DNA from: JBOGFI01 sp050743365
GTDB taxonomy: Bacteria > Actinomycetota > Acidimicrobiia > IMCC26256 > JACDBD01
Direction of reading: 5' to 3'
Length of the DNA stretch: 64,000 nucleotides
Assembly (NCBI GenBank): GCA_050743365.1
Contig: JBOGFI010000050.1
Span: 1-64,000, forward strand
Shown here: positions 45,514 through 53,229 of the stretch, piece by piece
Position numbering within the stretch: position 1 is the stretch's first letter
Layout of the letters: each line of letters opens with the position of its first letter
Program-made: the position numbers and the translations under genes
Notes under the pieces: generated by a model
The model's database searches: none
Told to the model about the DNA's origin: nothing
The model's input: only the letters and a program-made list of their open reading frames with translations

Positions 45514-48435
45514 ATGGCCGGCCGGTGGGCGCTCGGCTTCGCGGTCGCGGCGGGGCTGGTGCTCGCGGGCTCGGCACTGCTGGAACGGTCGGCGCGCTCA
45601 GCCCGTGGGCGCCGCGGGGAGCCACCGTCGTCATCGGGCAACGAACGGCTCCGAAGCCTCGGCGGGGTCGCGGTAGTCGTCGCCGCGCTCGCCGGGTGGC
45701 TCACCGGCCCGGCCTTCCCGGGATGGGAGGGGACGACGGCGCTGGGCGCCGGCGCCCTTCTGGGCGCCGGCATAATCGTCGGGCAGCACGCACTCCCGGC
45801 GTGGACGCGCACCGCCACCCTGCTCGCAGCGGCGGCCGCCGTCGCGGCTGCGGGCGTGCGGGCCGAGCCGACGGGCATCGACGCGCTCGATCTCGGCATC
45901 ACCCTGGCCTGGATCGTCGTGGTCACCAACGGCGTACGTCGGCTCGATCGCATCGAGGGGCTCGCCATCGGCGTCATGGCGGCCGCGACGGGCGGGATCT
46001 TCGCGGTGGCGGCCTTTGGTGATCAGGATGTGGTGGCGGTCATGGCCGTGTCGCTCCTCGGGGCCTGCTTCGGCTTCTCGGCCTACAGCCGCCGGCGCGC
46101 ATCGCGTTTTCTCGGCGGAGCCGCGATCCTGCCGCTCGGCTTCGTCGTCGCGGTGCTCACGATCGAGCTGGACCCGGCCATCGAAAAGCCCGGAAGCGTC
46201 CTGGTACCGCTGCTCTTGGCGGCGGTTCCGCTGCTGGACCTCGGTGTCGTCTTGCTCGACCAGCTCCGCCGCGGACGAGAGCTGGGCCGGAGCCGGCGCC
46301 ACCATCTCAGCCATCGGCTGCATACGTTGGGGCTGTCGCGTGGCGCGGCAAATGTAGTGCTGGTCGCGGTCCAGCTGGGGATGTCGGCCGTCGCCGTCTT
46401 CGCCGGCCGGGGCGTGTTGCCGATCCCGTGGGCGGCGGCCGCCGTAGGCGGCCTCGCCGTCGTCGTCCTGGCGCTCGCGCTCGCCGCACCGGTCCACCGG
46501 ACGCCGGCGCGCGGCTTCTCCGTCGGCCTCAAGTTCGGGATCACGGTCCTGCTGCTGGGAGTGGCGGGCGTGTCGGCGGCCGCCTCATGGACGGCCCTCG
46601 ACGTCCGCGACACGATGAACGAGGCGCGGCGGATCGCCGAGCGGGCGCTCGATTCCGCGCGCGACGGCGACGCCGACGCGGCCCAGGTCGACTTCGGCGA
46701 GGCCGCGATCCGGTTCGAGGATGCCCGCGATCGCCTGGACGTCCTGTGGCTCCGGCCCGCGCTGGCGGTGCCCGTCGTGGCGCCGAACCTTGCCGCGGCT
46801 CGAGACGTCGCCCAGGTGGGCCTCGACCTGAGCCGGGCGGGCCAGCGGCTGACCGGAAAGGTCGACCAGGAGCGGCTGCGGGTGGTGGACGGCACCGTCC
46901 CGCTCGACGAGGTCGAGCGGCTCACCCCCGACCTCGAGGACGCGGCCGCGATTCTCGACGACGCGCTCCAACGCCTCGATGGCGTCGACGAGACCTACCT
47001 GCTCGGGCCGGTGCGCGACGCCCTCGAGCTCCTCGACCGCGAGCTGACCGACGCCGACAGGGAGGCAGACAACTCGGCGGTGGCGGCCCGGCTGGCGCCG
47101 GCGATCCTCGGCCGGGACGAGCCGCGCCGGTACTTCCTCGCGGTGCAGAACAGCGCCGAGCAGCGGGCTACCGGCGGGCTCATCGGCAACTGGGGAATCC
47201 TCGTCGCCGAGAACGGCGAGGTGCGACTCGAGGAGTTCGAGCGCATCAGCCTCCTCATCCAGGCCTCGCGCGCGAGCGATCCGACGCTGCACGCGCCCGA
47301 CGACTACGTGGAGCGCTACGAGCGCTTCTCGCCCGCAGTCCTGTGGCAGAACGTGAACTTCTCGCCCGACTTCCCCACCGTCGGCGGCGTGATCTCCGAC
47401 CTCTACGCCCAGGTGGGTGAAGGGGAGATCGACGGCGTCATCGCGGTCGACCCGCAGGGCCTGGCCGCGCTGCTCGAGCTCACCGGGCCCATCCGCGTGG
47501 AGGACTGGCCCGATCCGATCACGAGCGAGAACGTGGTGGACGTCACCCTCCGCGACGCGTACACGGCCTTCGCCAGCCAACCGGAGCGGGTCGACTTCAT
47601 CGGCGACGTGGCCGAGGTGGCGATCGACACCGCCACCGAGGGAGAGATCGGCGAGCCAGCCGAGATCGCTCGCGTGCTCGGACGGGCGGCACGGGAGGGG
47701 CACCTCCTGCTCTCGTTCGTGCGTCCCGCGGAGCAGGTCCTGGCCGAGCAGCTGCAGGCCGGCGGCAGCGTCTCCGAGCCGGAGTCGGATTCGGTGCTGG
47801 TCACGAGCCAGAACGTCGGCCGCAACAAGCTCGACTACTACCTGCGGCGGCAGGTCGGCTACACGGTCCTTCTCACACCCGCCGACTCGGGTGACCGCGC
47901 GGCGGTCCAAGGGCGTCTCGAGGTGCGGCTCGAGAACAGCGCGCCGGGGAGCGGTCTACCGCAGTATGTCATCGGCCCCGCGGAGGGCAGCGAGGATCTG
48001 GTGGCCGGCGAGAACCGGATGTTCCTCTCGCTCTACACCCCGTCTCGTGTCAGCGGCGTCACGCTCGACGGCGACGCCATCGGGGTCGAGTCGGGGACGG
48101 AGCTGGGTCACCGCGTGTTCTCCGCCGACGTCAGCGTCCTGCCCCAGAGCTCTCGTGTCCTCTCCGCCGAGGTGACCGGAGAGGTCGCGCTCGAGGACGG
48201 TGGCTGGTACGAGGTGAACCTCCCCCGCCAGCCGCAGCTGACCGCCGACGACGTGAACGTCACAATCGAGGTGCCTCGAGGATGGCGCATCGCCGAGGTC
48301 GACGGTCTGCGCCGAAGGAGCTCGCGGAGCGCGGCCCGCCATCTCGAGCTCACCGCGCCCACGTCACTGCGGGTCCGACTCGTCCCGGACCAGGATGGCA
48401 GGAACCTCTGGGAGCGGCTCAACGCGGGCACCTAA
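45514..48435 (+). CDS. Degenerate WecA/MraY-like membrane domain fused to DUF4012
   Basis: 973 residues. Residues 1-350 have about ten membrane helices laid out like a polyprenyl-phosphate N-acetylhexosamine-1-phosphate transferase. The usual DD motif is Val89-Gly90 (IIVGQHALPAW); the NxxxxDGLDGLA motif is altered to TNGVRRLDRIEGLA (138-151); the FxGDxGS motif is FLGGAAI (199-205); and HIHHRL is HLSHRL-like (264-269). After another helix (about 342-362), residues about 380-970 are DUF4012, with VQNSAEQRATGGLIGNWG and NFSPDFPTVGGV. DUF4012 proteins recur in actinobacterial glycan loci; their function is unknown. It follows the autokinase gene by 44 bp. Confidence 0.85.
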   Translation: MAGRWALGFAVAAGLVLAGSALLERSARSARGRRGEPPSSSGNERLRSLGGVAVVVAALAGWLTGPAFPGWEGTTALGAGALLGAGIIVGQHALPAWTRTATLLAAAAAVAAAGVRAEPTGIDALDLGITLAWIVVVTNGVRRLDRIEGLAIGVMAAATGGIFAVAAFGDQDVVAVMAVSLLGACFGFSAYSRRRASRFLGGAAILPLGFVVAVLTIELDPAIEKPGSVLVPLLLAAVPLLDLGVVLLDQLRRGRELGRSRRHHLSHRLHTLGLSRGAANVVLVAVQLGMSAVAVFAGRGVLPIPWAAAAVGGLAVVVLALALAAPVHRTPARGFSVGLKFGITVLLLGVAGVSAAASWTALDVRDTMNEARRIAERALDSARDGDADAAQVDFGEAAIRFEDARDRLDVLWLRPALAVPVVAPNLAAARDVAQVGLDLSRAGQRLTGKVDQERLRVVDGTVPLDEVERLTPDLEDAAAILDDALQRLDGVDETYLLGPVRDALELLDRELTDADREADNSAVAARLAPAILGRDEPRRYFLAVQNSAEQRATGGLIGNWGILVAENGEVRLEEFERISLLIQASRASDPTLHAPDDYVERYERFSPAVLWQNVNFSPDFPTVGGVISDLYAQVGEGEIDGVIAVDPQGLAALLELTGPIRVEDWPDPITSENVVDVTLRDAYTAFASQPERVDFIGDVAEVAIDTATEGEIGEPAEIARVLGRAAREGHLLLSFVRPAEQVLAEQLQAGGSVSEPESDSVLVTSQNVGRNKLDYYLRRQVGYTVLLTPADSGDRAAVQGRLEVRLENSAPGSGLPQYVIGPAEGSEDLVAGENRMFLSLYTPSRVSGVTLDGDAIGVESGTELGHRVFSADVSVLPQSSRVLSAEVTGEVALEDGGWYEVNLPRQPQLTADDVNVTIEVPRGWRIAEVDGLRRRSSRSAARHLELTAPTSLRVRLVPDQDGRNLWERLNAGT

Positions 48436-48478
48436 CGCGGCACCGGCGGGCGCGCGATGCGGGGTCGCCCGATGGGTG

Positions 48479-49140
48479 TCAGACGGTCAGCTCGACCGGC
48501 ACCACTGTCACCTCGAGCACCCGATCCCGACGCAGCAGCCGGACGGGGAGCGAACGACCGATCGCGTCGTCGAGCATGAGCCCTTGGAGCGCGCCGACTC
48601 CGTCGACGGGCACGCCGTCGACGTCGAGGACCACGTCCTGCGCACGCAGTCCCGCCCGCGCCGCGGGGCTGCCGTCCACCACCTCGGCGATCGAGACACC
48701 GGCGCGCCGCCCCGATGATCCGCCGGGTCGTGCGGTCGATCGGCACCGCGAGGCCCACACCGAGCCCGGCGACCGCGGTGTTGACGCCGACGACCTCACC
48801 GCTGCTGTCGGCGAGCGCCCCGCCGGAGTTGCCGGGGTTGAGAGCGGCGTCGGTCTGGATCACGTTTTCGACGATGCGCGTCGCCGACCCGATCCGCGTG
48901 GGCAACGAGCGGCCGAGCGCGCTCACGACGCCGGCCGTGACCGACCCCGAAAGACCCAGCGGGTTGCCGACGGCGACCACGAGCTGCCCCACCTCGAGGC
49001 GCTCCGCGTCGCCGAGGACGGCCGCGGGAAGGCGCCCGCACGCACGCGCACGACGGCGAGGTCGGACAGGGGGTCTCGGCCGAGTAGGCGTCGAGCGCGT
49101 CCGCCGACCGCGCGTCGCCGAGCCGGCTCGTCTCGTCCAT
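48479..49140 (-). pseudogene. Frameshifted, 5'-truncated HtrA/DegP-like serine protease (S1C)
   Basis: The fragments read on the minus strand, in order, are: SDLAVVRVRAGAF in one frame; then AVLGDAERLEVGQLVVAVGN and the catalytic Ser region QTDAALNPGNSGGAL in a second frame (to about 48705); then a PDZ domain, VSIAEVVDGSPAARAGLRAQ, in a third frame, ending at TGA 48479-48481. At least three frame changes are needed, and the N-terminal part with the catalytic His is absent upstream. The changes fall near C/G runs, so sequencing error is possible, but the missing 5' end supports true decay. Confidence 0.8.
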
Positions 49141-49291
49141 CGCTCGGCCTAATCGATTACACGATTACAGGTCTCCAACCGACGACGGCAGCGGAACCTT
49201 CCCGGGCACGTGTGAAGCCACCGAAGTGCTTCGGGCGACTCCGTGTCCGGCGGGGATGGGGGTAGGGATCGTAGGGATGGCAGGACTCGGT

Positions 49292-49311
49292 CGGGCGGCG
49301 TCGGCCGCCCG
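49292..49311. terminator. GC-rich perfect hairpin
   Basis: CGGGCGGC-GTCG-GCCGCCCG is a perfect 8-bp stem with a 4-nt loop. It has no T run, but it sits just beyond the 3' end of the acyl-CoA dehydrogenase tail fragment, matching the hairpin found after the intact gene at 59065. A terminator is plausible. Confidence 0.5.
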
Positions 49312-49323
49312 GATCAGAATGGG

Positions 49324-49398
49324 CCGGAGATGGCCCGCGACAGCACGAGGAGCTGGACTTCCGAGGGTGCCCTCGAAGAGCGCGTAGGTGCGGACCTG
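49324..49398 (-). pseudogene. Acyl-CoA dehydrogenase C-terminal fragment
   Basis: Read on the minus strand this gives TYALFEGT, then after a one-base frameshift SEVQLLVLSRAISG. This matches the C-terminal EGTSEIQRLVVARAISG of the intact dehydrogenase at 59095-60303. The DNA similarity continues into the non-coding sequence beyond the stop (GTAGGGATC near 49262 against GTAGGGATC near 59039, then a G/C hairpin in both), which suggests a segmental duplication followed by deletion of everything but the tail. Confidence 0.65.
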
Positions 49399-49491
49399 GC
49401 GTCTGCGCGGGAGGGCCGAGTTCGCAAACCGTGCTCGCGCCCAGTGAGTCCAGCGAGTCCACTGGGGAGGACGAAGGTAGGGACCTAGGCA

Positions 49492-49515
49492 CGAAGATCC
49501 CTTCGACGATCTTCG
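49492..49515. repeat. Inverted repeat with 8-bp arms
   Basis: CGAAGATC-CCTTCGAC-GATCTTCG is perfect in both arms. It lies in a gene-poor stretch (49399-49723) that otherwise holds nothing convincing. It could be a regulator site or a weak hairpin. Confidence 0.45.
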
Positions 49516-49723
49516 ATCCCGACGAAAATTGGCATGTCAAGGCTGACGCACACCGTCCGACTCGCGATCGCGGCGCACGGTCCGGTGGCTCCAACAAGGC
49601 GCCCCGTCCCCCTCCCGTCGGGTTGATCGCCAGCTGGGGTGGCCACGGGGCACCGAGGCGCAACAGTCGGCCCCGGTCTCCCGGACGATGCTCGGGTGGT
49701 GAACCTCGACGTAGCCTCAACGC

Positions 49724-49906
49724 GTGTTGACACGCGAACAGCTGCACGAGTTGACGCGGCTCATCGCTCGCGCGCAAGACGTTGTTACGGAGTTGCGAGA
49801 GGGTCCCGGCGAGAGACGCTACGACGACCTGATCGACGAGCTGCGATACGTGCAGCAGCGGATCGGCACCCTCCTACCGCCAGCCACGGCCCGCGATGAG
49901 GACTGA
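49724..49906 (+). CDS. Small hypothetical protein
   Basis: 60 residues from GTG 49724 (or TTG 49727). The sequence is helical and charged, TREQLHELTRLIARAQDVVTEL then DDLIDELRYVQQRIGTL, with heptad-like hydrophobic spacing, so a short coiled coil is likely. There is no recognisable family. Its amino-acid content looks more protein-like than the surrounding shadow frames, but support is limited. Confidence 0.4.
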   Translation: MLTREQLHELTRLIARAQDVVTELREGPGERRYDDLIDELRYVQQRIGTLLPPATARDED

Positions 49907-50408
49907 GCTTGGTCGCGCTTCCCACACGATGTTCGTGTGGTGAACGGCTCCGGCTCCCGTGGAGGCTCGGTCGGTTGGCTCCTTCTTGATCGGGTGTATG
50001 TCACAGAGAAATCCACATCAGGGCGGATAGGCGCCGTGGGTCTATGCACCTCGCCCGACTTAACGCGTTTGTGGTGTAGCGCTACGCGGCACCGAGCGGT
50101 GACCCGGCCCTGAACGCCCAGCTTGCCGCTCGCGACGGTGGCGCGCGACCCGAGCTCCGGATACCACTCCACCACATGGGTCAGCTCGCCGAGACGGAGC
50201 CCGGCCTTGAGTCCGCAGCCTCCCTTCGCCGAGGCCAGCCGGGCGGTGGTTCCGACCGAGCGGGGCAGCGTCACCGCGGGACGCGTACCAGCGGGTTCGG
50301 GCGCCGAGATGGATTTTCGGTGAATTGCCCATACACCGGATTGGCCGCCGCGCCGCGAGGGTACGCCTGAGGTTTTGCGGCCTGTCGCGGCGGCGAGGGG
50401 AGCGGAAG
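49907..50408. other. Gene-poor region upstream of the repetitive surface protein
   Basis: About 500 bp. An open minus-strand frame crosses it, but I could not connect it to a family or find a credible start. A 20-bp sequence near 49926 (ACGATGTTCGTGTGGTGAAC) is a near copy of one near 49685. The promoter of the next gene should be in the last 100 bp. Confidence 0.4.
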
Positions 50409-52289
50409 ATGGAGGCACGGATCGGCCGTTACACGGCCGCAAGCGCTCTTGCGCTGAGCGCTTGGGTCGTCGCCGGGCAGCTGCCGGGTGCAGCCTCGCC
50501 CATCGATCCGCCCCCGGCCACGCCCCCGGAGACCATGATCCCGGACGCGGCGGCCCCGCCAGTGCCGCCACCCCGACCTGCAACCATGCCGGTCGATCCA
50601 CCCGAGGTCACGGTCCCGCACGCACCCCTGCCGCCACCCCCAACCGTTTCCGCCCCGGTCGACCCGCCCGAGGTCACGGTTCCGCCAGTGCCGCCACCTC
50701 CAACCGTTTCCACCCCGGTCGATGCGCCCGAGGCCGCTACGCCACAGCTCACCGTCTCGCAGCTGTCGTCGCCGCCGCCTGCGGCCGCACCGGTCGATCC
50801 GCCCGAGGTCACCATCCCGCAGGTGCCGTCGCCGCCGGTCCCGGGTGAACCCCCCGTGGCTCCGAGCGGCGGCGTGCCCATTTCCTCCGGTGGTGCGCCC
50901 GCGCCGTCCGACGCGGGTGTGCTCGGCGCGAGCCTGCTCGACAGCGCGCTCGGCGACGTCGCCGCCACGCTGCCCGAACCGTCCAGCGCGCCAGGGCCCG
51001 CCGCCGGCACGCCCCAGGGCACGACGCCGCAACTCACCGTGTCGCCGTCCCTGTCGTCGCCACCGCCGTCCCCGCCTGCAACGATGCCGGTCGACGAGGT
51101 CACGGTCTCACCGACACCCGTGCCGCCACCTCCAACCGTTTCCACCCCGGTCGATCCGCCCGAGGCCGCTACGCCACAGCTCACCGTCTCGCAGCTGTCG
51201 TCGCCGCCGCCTGCGGCCGCACCGGTCGATCCGCCCGAGGTCACCGTCCCGCAGGTGCCGTCACCGCCGGTCCCCGGTGAACCCCCGGTGGCTCCGAGCG
51301 GCGGCGTGCCCATTTCCTCCGGTGGTGCGCCCGCGCGGTCCGATACGGGTGTGCTCGGCGCGAGCCTGCTCGATGGCGCGTTCACCAATGTCATCGACGC
51401 CGTGCCCTCCGGTGAGCCCGCGCCGTCCGGCGCTGTAGCCGATGCAGGTCTCGCCGCCGCGGGTCCTACCGGCGGCGTGCTCGGCGGTGTCGCCGACGCG
51501 CTCACCAACGTCACCAGCACGGTGTCGGTCCCGTACGTCGGGTGGTCCAGTGGCGGTCTCGCCGCCGCCAGCCCGACCGAAGGCACGCCCACGCAACCCG
51601 TCGAGCCGCCCGTCCCGCCCGATGCGGGTGTGCTCGGCGCGAGCCTGCTCGGCGGCGCGCTCAACGGCGTCGCCGACGCGCTCACGAATGTCATCGACGC
51701 CATGCCCTCCGGTGAGCCCGCGCCGTCCGGCGCGGTAGCCGATGCAGGTCTCGCCGCCGCCAGCCCGACCGCCGGCGCGCTCAGCAGTGTCGCCAAGGCG
51801 CTCACCAACGCCACCGGCACCTCGTCCGGCGGTGGCCGGGCACGGTCTGTCGGCGCCGCTTCCGGAGTGGCCGTGAATGGTGGAGCTACCGCGAGTAGCG
51901 AGCCGAACCCCTTCGATCCCGGCGACCCGACGAATGTGCTCGCCCTCCTCGGGATGTTGGACGCGGGTGCGGTGGCGGTCGGCTGCGTGGGGGGCCTGGC
52001 CGCCGGTCTCCCGGCTACGCCGTCGTGCGGTCAGCTCGCCGCGAGCGGTGCCGAGAACCGGACGCTGGCGACGATCGGCGCTGTTCTCGTGGGTATCGGG
52101 TCATTCTTGAGGCTGCTCCGTCGGCGACCTTCCCGAGGCCTGGGCATCGACACGCACCCTAACCTCGGGCCTGTCGGCGGCTGTACGTTCGGTTACCCCA
52201 GAACGAGGTACGCCGCCCGGACTGAGGTGCCGCCGTCGCCGGTCGCCACGACCGTGTGCGTGCCTGGGCCATCCCCGCCGCTGTTGTAG
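50409..52289 (+). CDS. Repetitive Pro/Ala-rich secreted protein with a sortase-like C-terminus
   Basis: 626 residues. A Sec signal peptide occupies about 1-30 (hydrophobic ASALALSAWVVAG, likely cut after PGAAS). The body is low-complexity Pro/Val/Ala, with repeats of VDPPEVTVPxVPxPP, GVLGASLL (three times) and VIDAxPSGEPAPSGAVADAG (twice). Near the C-terminus LAASG (543-547) is followed by a hydrophobic run (553-570) and Arg-Arg-Arg, the layout of a cell-wall sorting signal for a class E sortase. Another 50 residues follow, overlapping the convergent LysM gene, so the true end may have been altered by a frameshift. ATG 50409 follows GAGGGGAGCGG. Confidence 0.65.
   Translation: MEARIGRYTAASALALSAWVVAGQLPGAASPIDPPPATPPETMIPDAAAPPVPPPRPATMPVDPPEVTVPHAPLPPPPTVSAPVDPPEVTVPPVPPPPTVSTPVDAPEAATPQLTVSQLSSPPPAAAPVDPPEVTIPQVPSPPVPGEPPVAPSGGVPISSGGAPAPSDAGVLGASLLDSALGDVAATLPEPSSAPGPAAGTPQGTTPQLTVSPSLSSPPPSPPATMPVDEVTVSPTPVPPPPTVSTPVDPPEAATPQLTVSQLSSPPPAAAPVDPPEVTVPQVPSPPVPGEPPVAPSGGVPISSGGAPARSDTGVLGASLLDGAFTNVIDAVPSGEPAPSGAVADAGLAAAGPTGGVLGGVADALTNVTSTVSVPYVGWSSGGLAAASPTEGTPTQPVEPPVPPDAGVLGASLLGGALNGVADALTNVIDAMPSGEPAPSGAVADAGLAAASPTAGALSSVAKALTNATGTSSGGGRARSVGAASGVAVNGGATASSEPNPFDPGDPTNVLALLGMLDAGAVAVGCVGGLAAGLPATPSCGQLAASGAENRTLATIGAVLVGIGSFLRLLRRRPSRGLGIDTHPNLGPVGGCTFGYPRTRYAARTEVPPSPVATTVCVPGPSPPLL
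50699..50950 (+). repeat. Internal direct repeat, copy 1
   Basis: About 250 bp nearly identical to 51131-51382, offset by 432 bp (144 codons), inside the repetitive surface-protein gene. The few differences are mostly substitutions that keep the frame. Confidence 0.85.
51131..51382 (+). repeat. Internal direct repeat, copy 2
   Basis: Second copy of the 250-bp repeat, encoding the VSTPVDPPEAATPQ to GVLGASLLDG segment. The high similarity indicates recent duplication or ongoing gene conversion. Confidence 0.85.
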
Positions 52290-52747
52290 CTCGCGGTCAC
52301 GGCGCCGTCCTGCGACGCGGTGTGCGGTTGTCCAGTGAACTTGCCGCCGTCGGGAGCATTGATCTCGAAGGTAACCGTCTCGCCCGCCTTCGCCCCGGTC
52401 AGAATGAACATGAACGGCTGCCCCGACTGCGCAACATTCGGCATAACCGTCAGCTGCGCGGGCGGGGTCGGAGGGATCGTAAGGATCTGCCCGGCGGTCA
52501 GCTGATCCTGGTTGGCCAGTTGGTTGGCCATGGCGATCACCGCGGGCGACAGACCGAAGAACTCGGCAATCGACGTCAGAGTGTCCCCGCTTTTGACCTC
52601 ATAAGTGAGCGGAGGAGGTGTCGTCGTCGTGGTCGGAGCGACGCTGGTCCGAGATGGGCCGGTCGTGGATCTTCCGACGTGCCGGGAATCGCTGTTACAG
52701 GCGGCGAGGACGACGGCAGCGCCAGCCGCCAGCACGCGCAGCAGCAT
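52193..52747 (-). CDS. LysM-domain lipoprotein
   Basis: 184 residues from ATG 52747. A lipoprotein signal (MLLRVLAAGAAVVLAAC, lipobox Cys about 17) is followed by a Ser/Thr/Pro linker and one LysM peptidoglycan-binding domain (about 48-92): YEVKSGDTLTSIAEFFGLSP, then QDQLTAGQILTIP. The C-terminal 90 residues form a beta-rich domain (FILTGAKAGETVTFEINAPD) of unknown role, perhaps Ig-like. It is convergent with the repetitive surface-protein gene and overlaps it by 97 bp. Confidence 0.82.
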   Translation of the reverse strand: MLLRVLAAGAAVVLAACNSDSRHVGRSTTGPSRTSVAPTTTTTPPPLTYEVKSGDTLTSIAEFFGLSPAVIAMANQLANQDQLTAGQILTIPPTPPAQLTVMPNVAQSGQPFMFILTGAKAGETVTFEINAPDGGKFTGQPHTASQDGAVTASYNSGGDGPGTHTVVATGDGGTSVRAAYLVLG

Positions 52748-52791
52748 GTGTCGTCGGAGCAAGCGTGTCGGCGCTGCGGCTGGTGTTCCGG

Positions 52792-53031
52792 TCACTTCTG
52801 GCCAGAGTCGCACCCACCGCCTCGGCGATGAGCGAGTGCGTGGTCCAGTGGGGGCAGCCGGCGCGCGTCGGCGACCGCGACGGTCTGGAGCTGTGGGCGC
52901 CGCCGTGCGACCGTGGCCATCCGGGGCGACCGATCGACGGCGACGACCCGATGCCCGCGATCGGCGAACTCAGCCACTCCTCGTCCTGGCGATCCCACGT
53001 ATCAGAGAATCCCACAATGCCTACGCTACGA
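52792..53031 (-). pseudogene. Fragment of a SAM-dependent methyltransferase
   Basis: The minus strand reads VGFSDTWDRQDEEW, a start typical of methyltransferases, then after a frame change VAEFADRGHRVVAVDRSPRM (the strand-2 acidic end after motif I) and VAVADARRLPP. Motif I between them is deleted, and the C-terminal half is cut off where the LysM lipoprotein leader begins. The result cannot be functional. It is part of the decay zone at 48.4-53.1 kb. Confidence 0.6.
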
Positions 53032-53229
53032 CCCACAGACGCCGGAGTTGAGTCCCGTAATGCACACCCATAACGCAAGAGCACCCCTGGCATCGCGCCA
53101 GATAAGGCACGTAACGCGAAGTTCCCGGAACCTCGAGGCCGCGGCGGGTGTAGACCCAGTGACTCGGTCTGCGCGGGAAGGAGCAACACGAAAGACGCCG
53201 AGCTGATCGAGCGAGCGAAGCAGGGAGAC

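Noticed and set aside
46585..47910. 441-codon minus-strand ORF opposite the DUF4012 region
   Set aside because: Antisense of a conserved domain, without motifs.
49907..50408. Minus-strand protein crossing the region (part of an open frame 49819-50601)
   Set aside because: No credible start, no family motif, and it overlaps the start of the repetitive surface-protein gene; not strong enough to call a gene.
50429..51820. 463-codon minus-strand ORF opposite the repetitive surface-protein gene
   Set aside because: A Gly/Ser/Thr-rich repeat antisense product. The plus strand has the signal peptide, ribosome-binding site and sorting-like tail.
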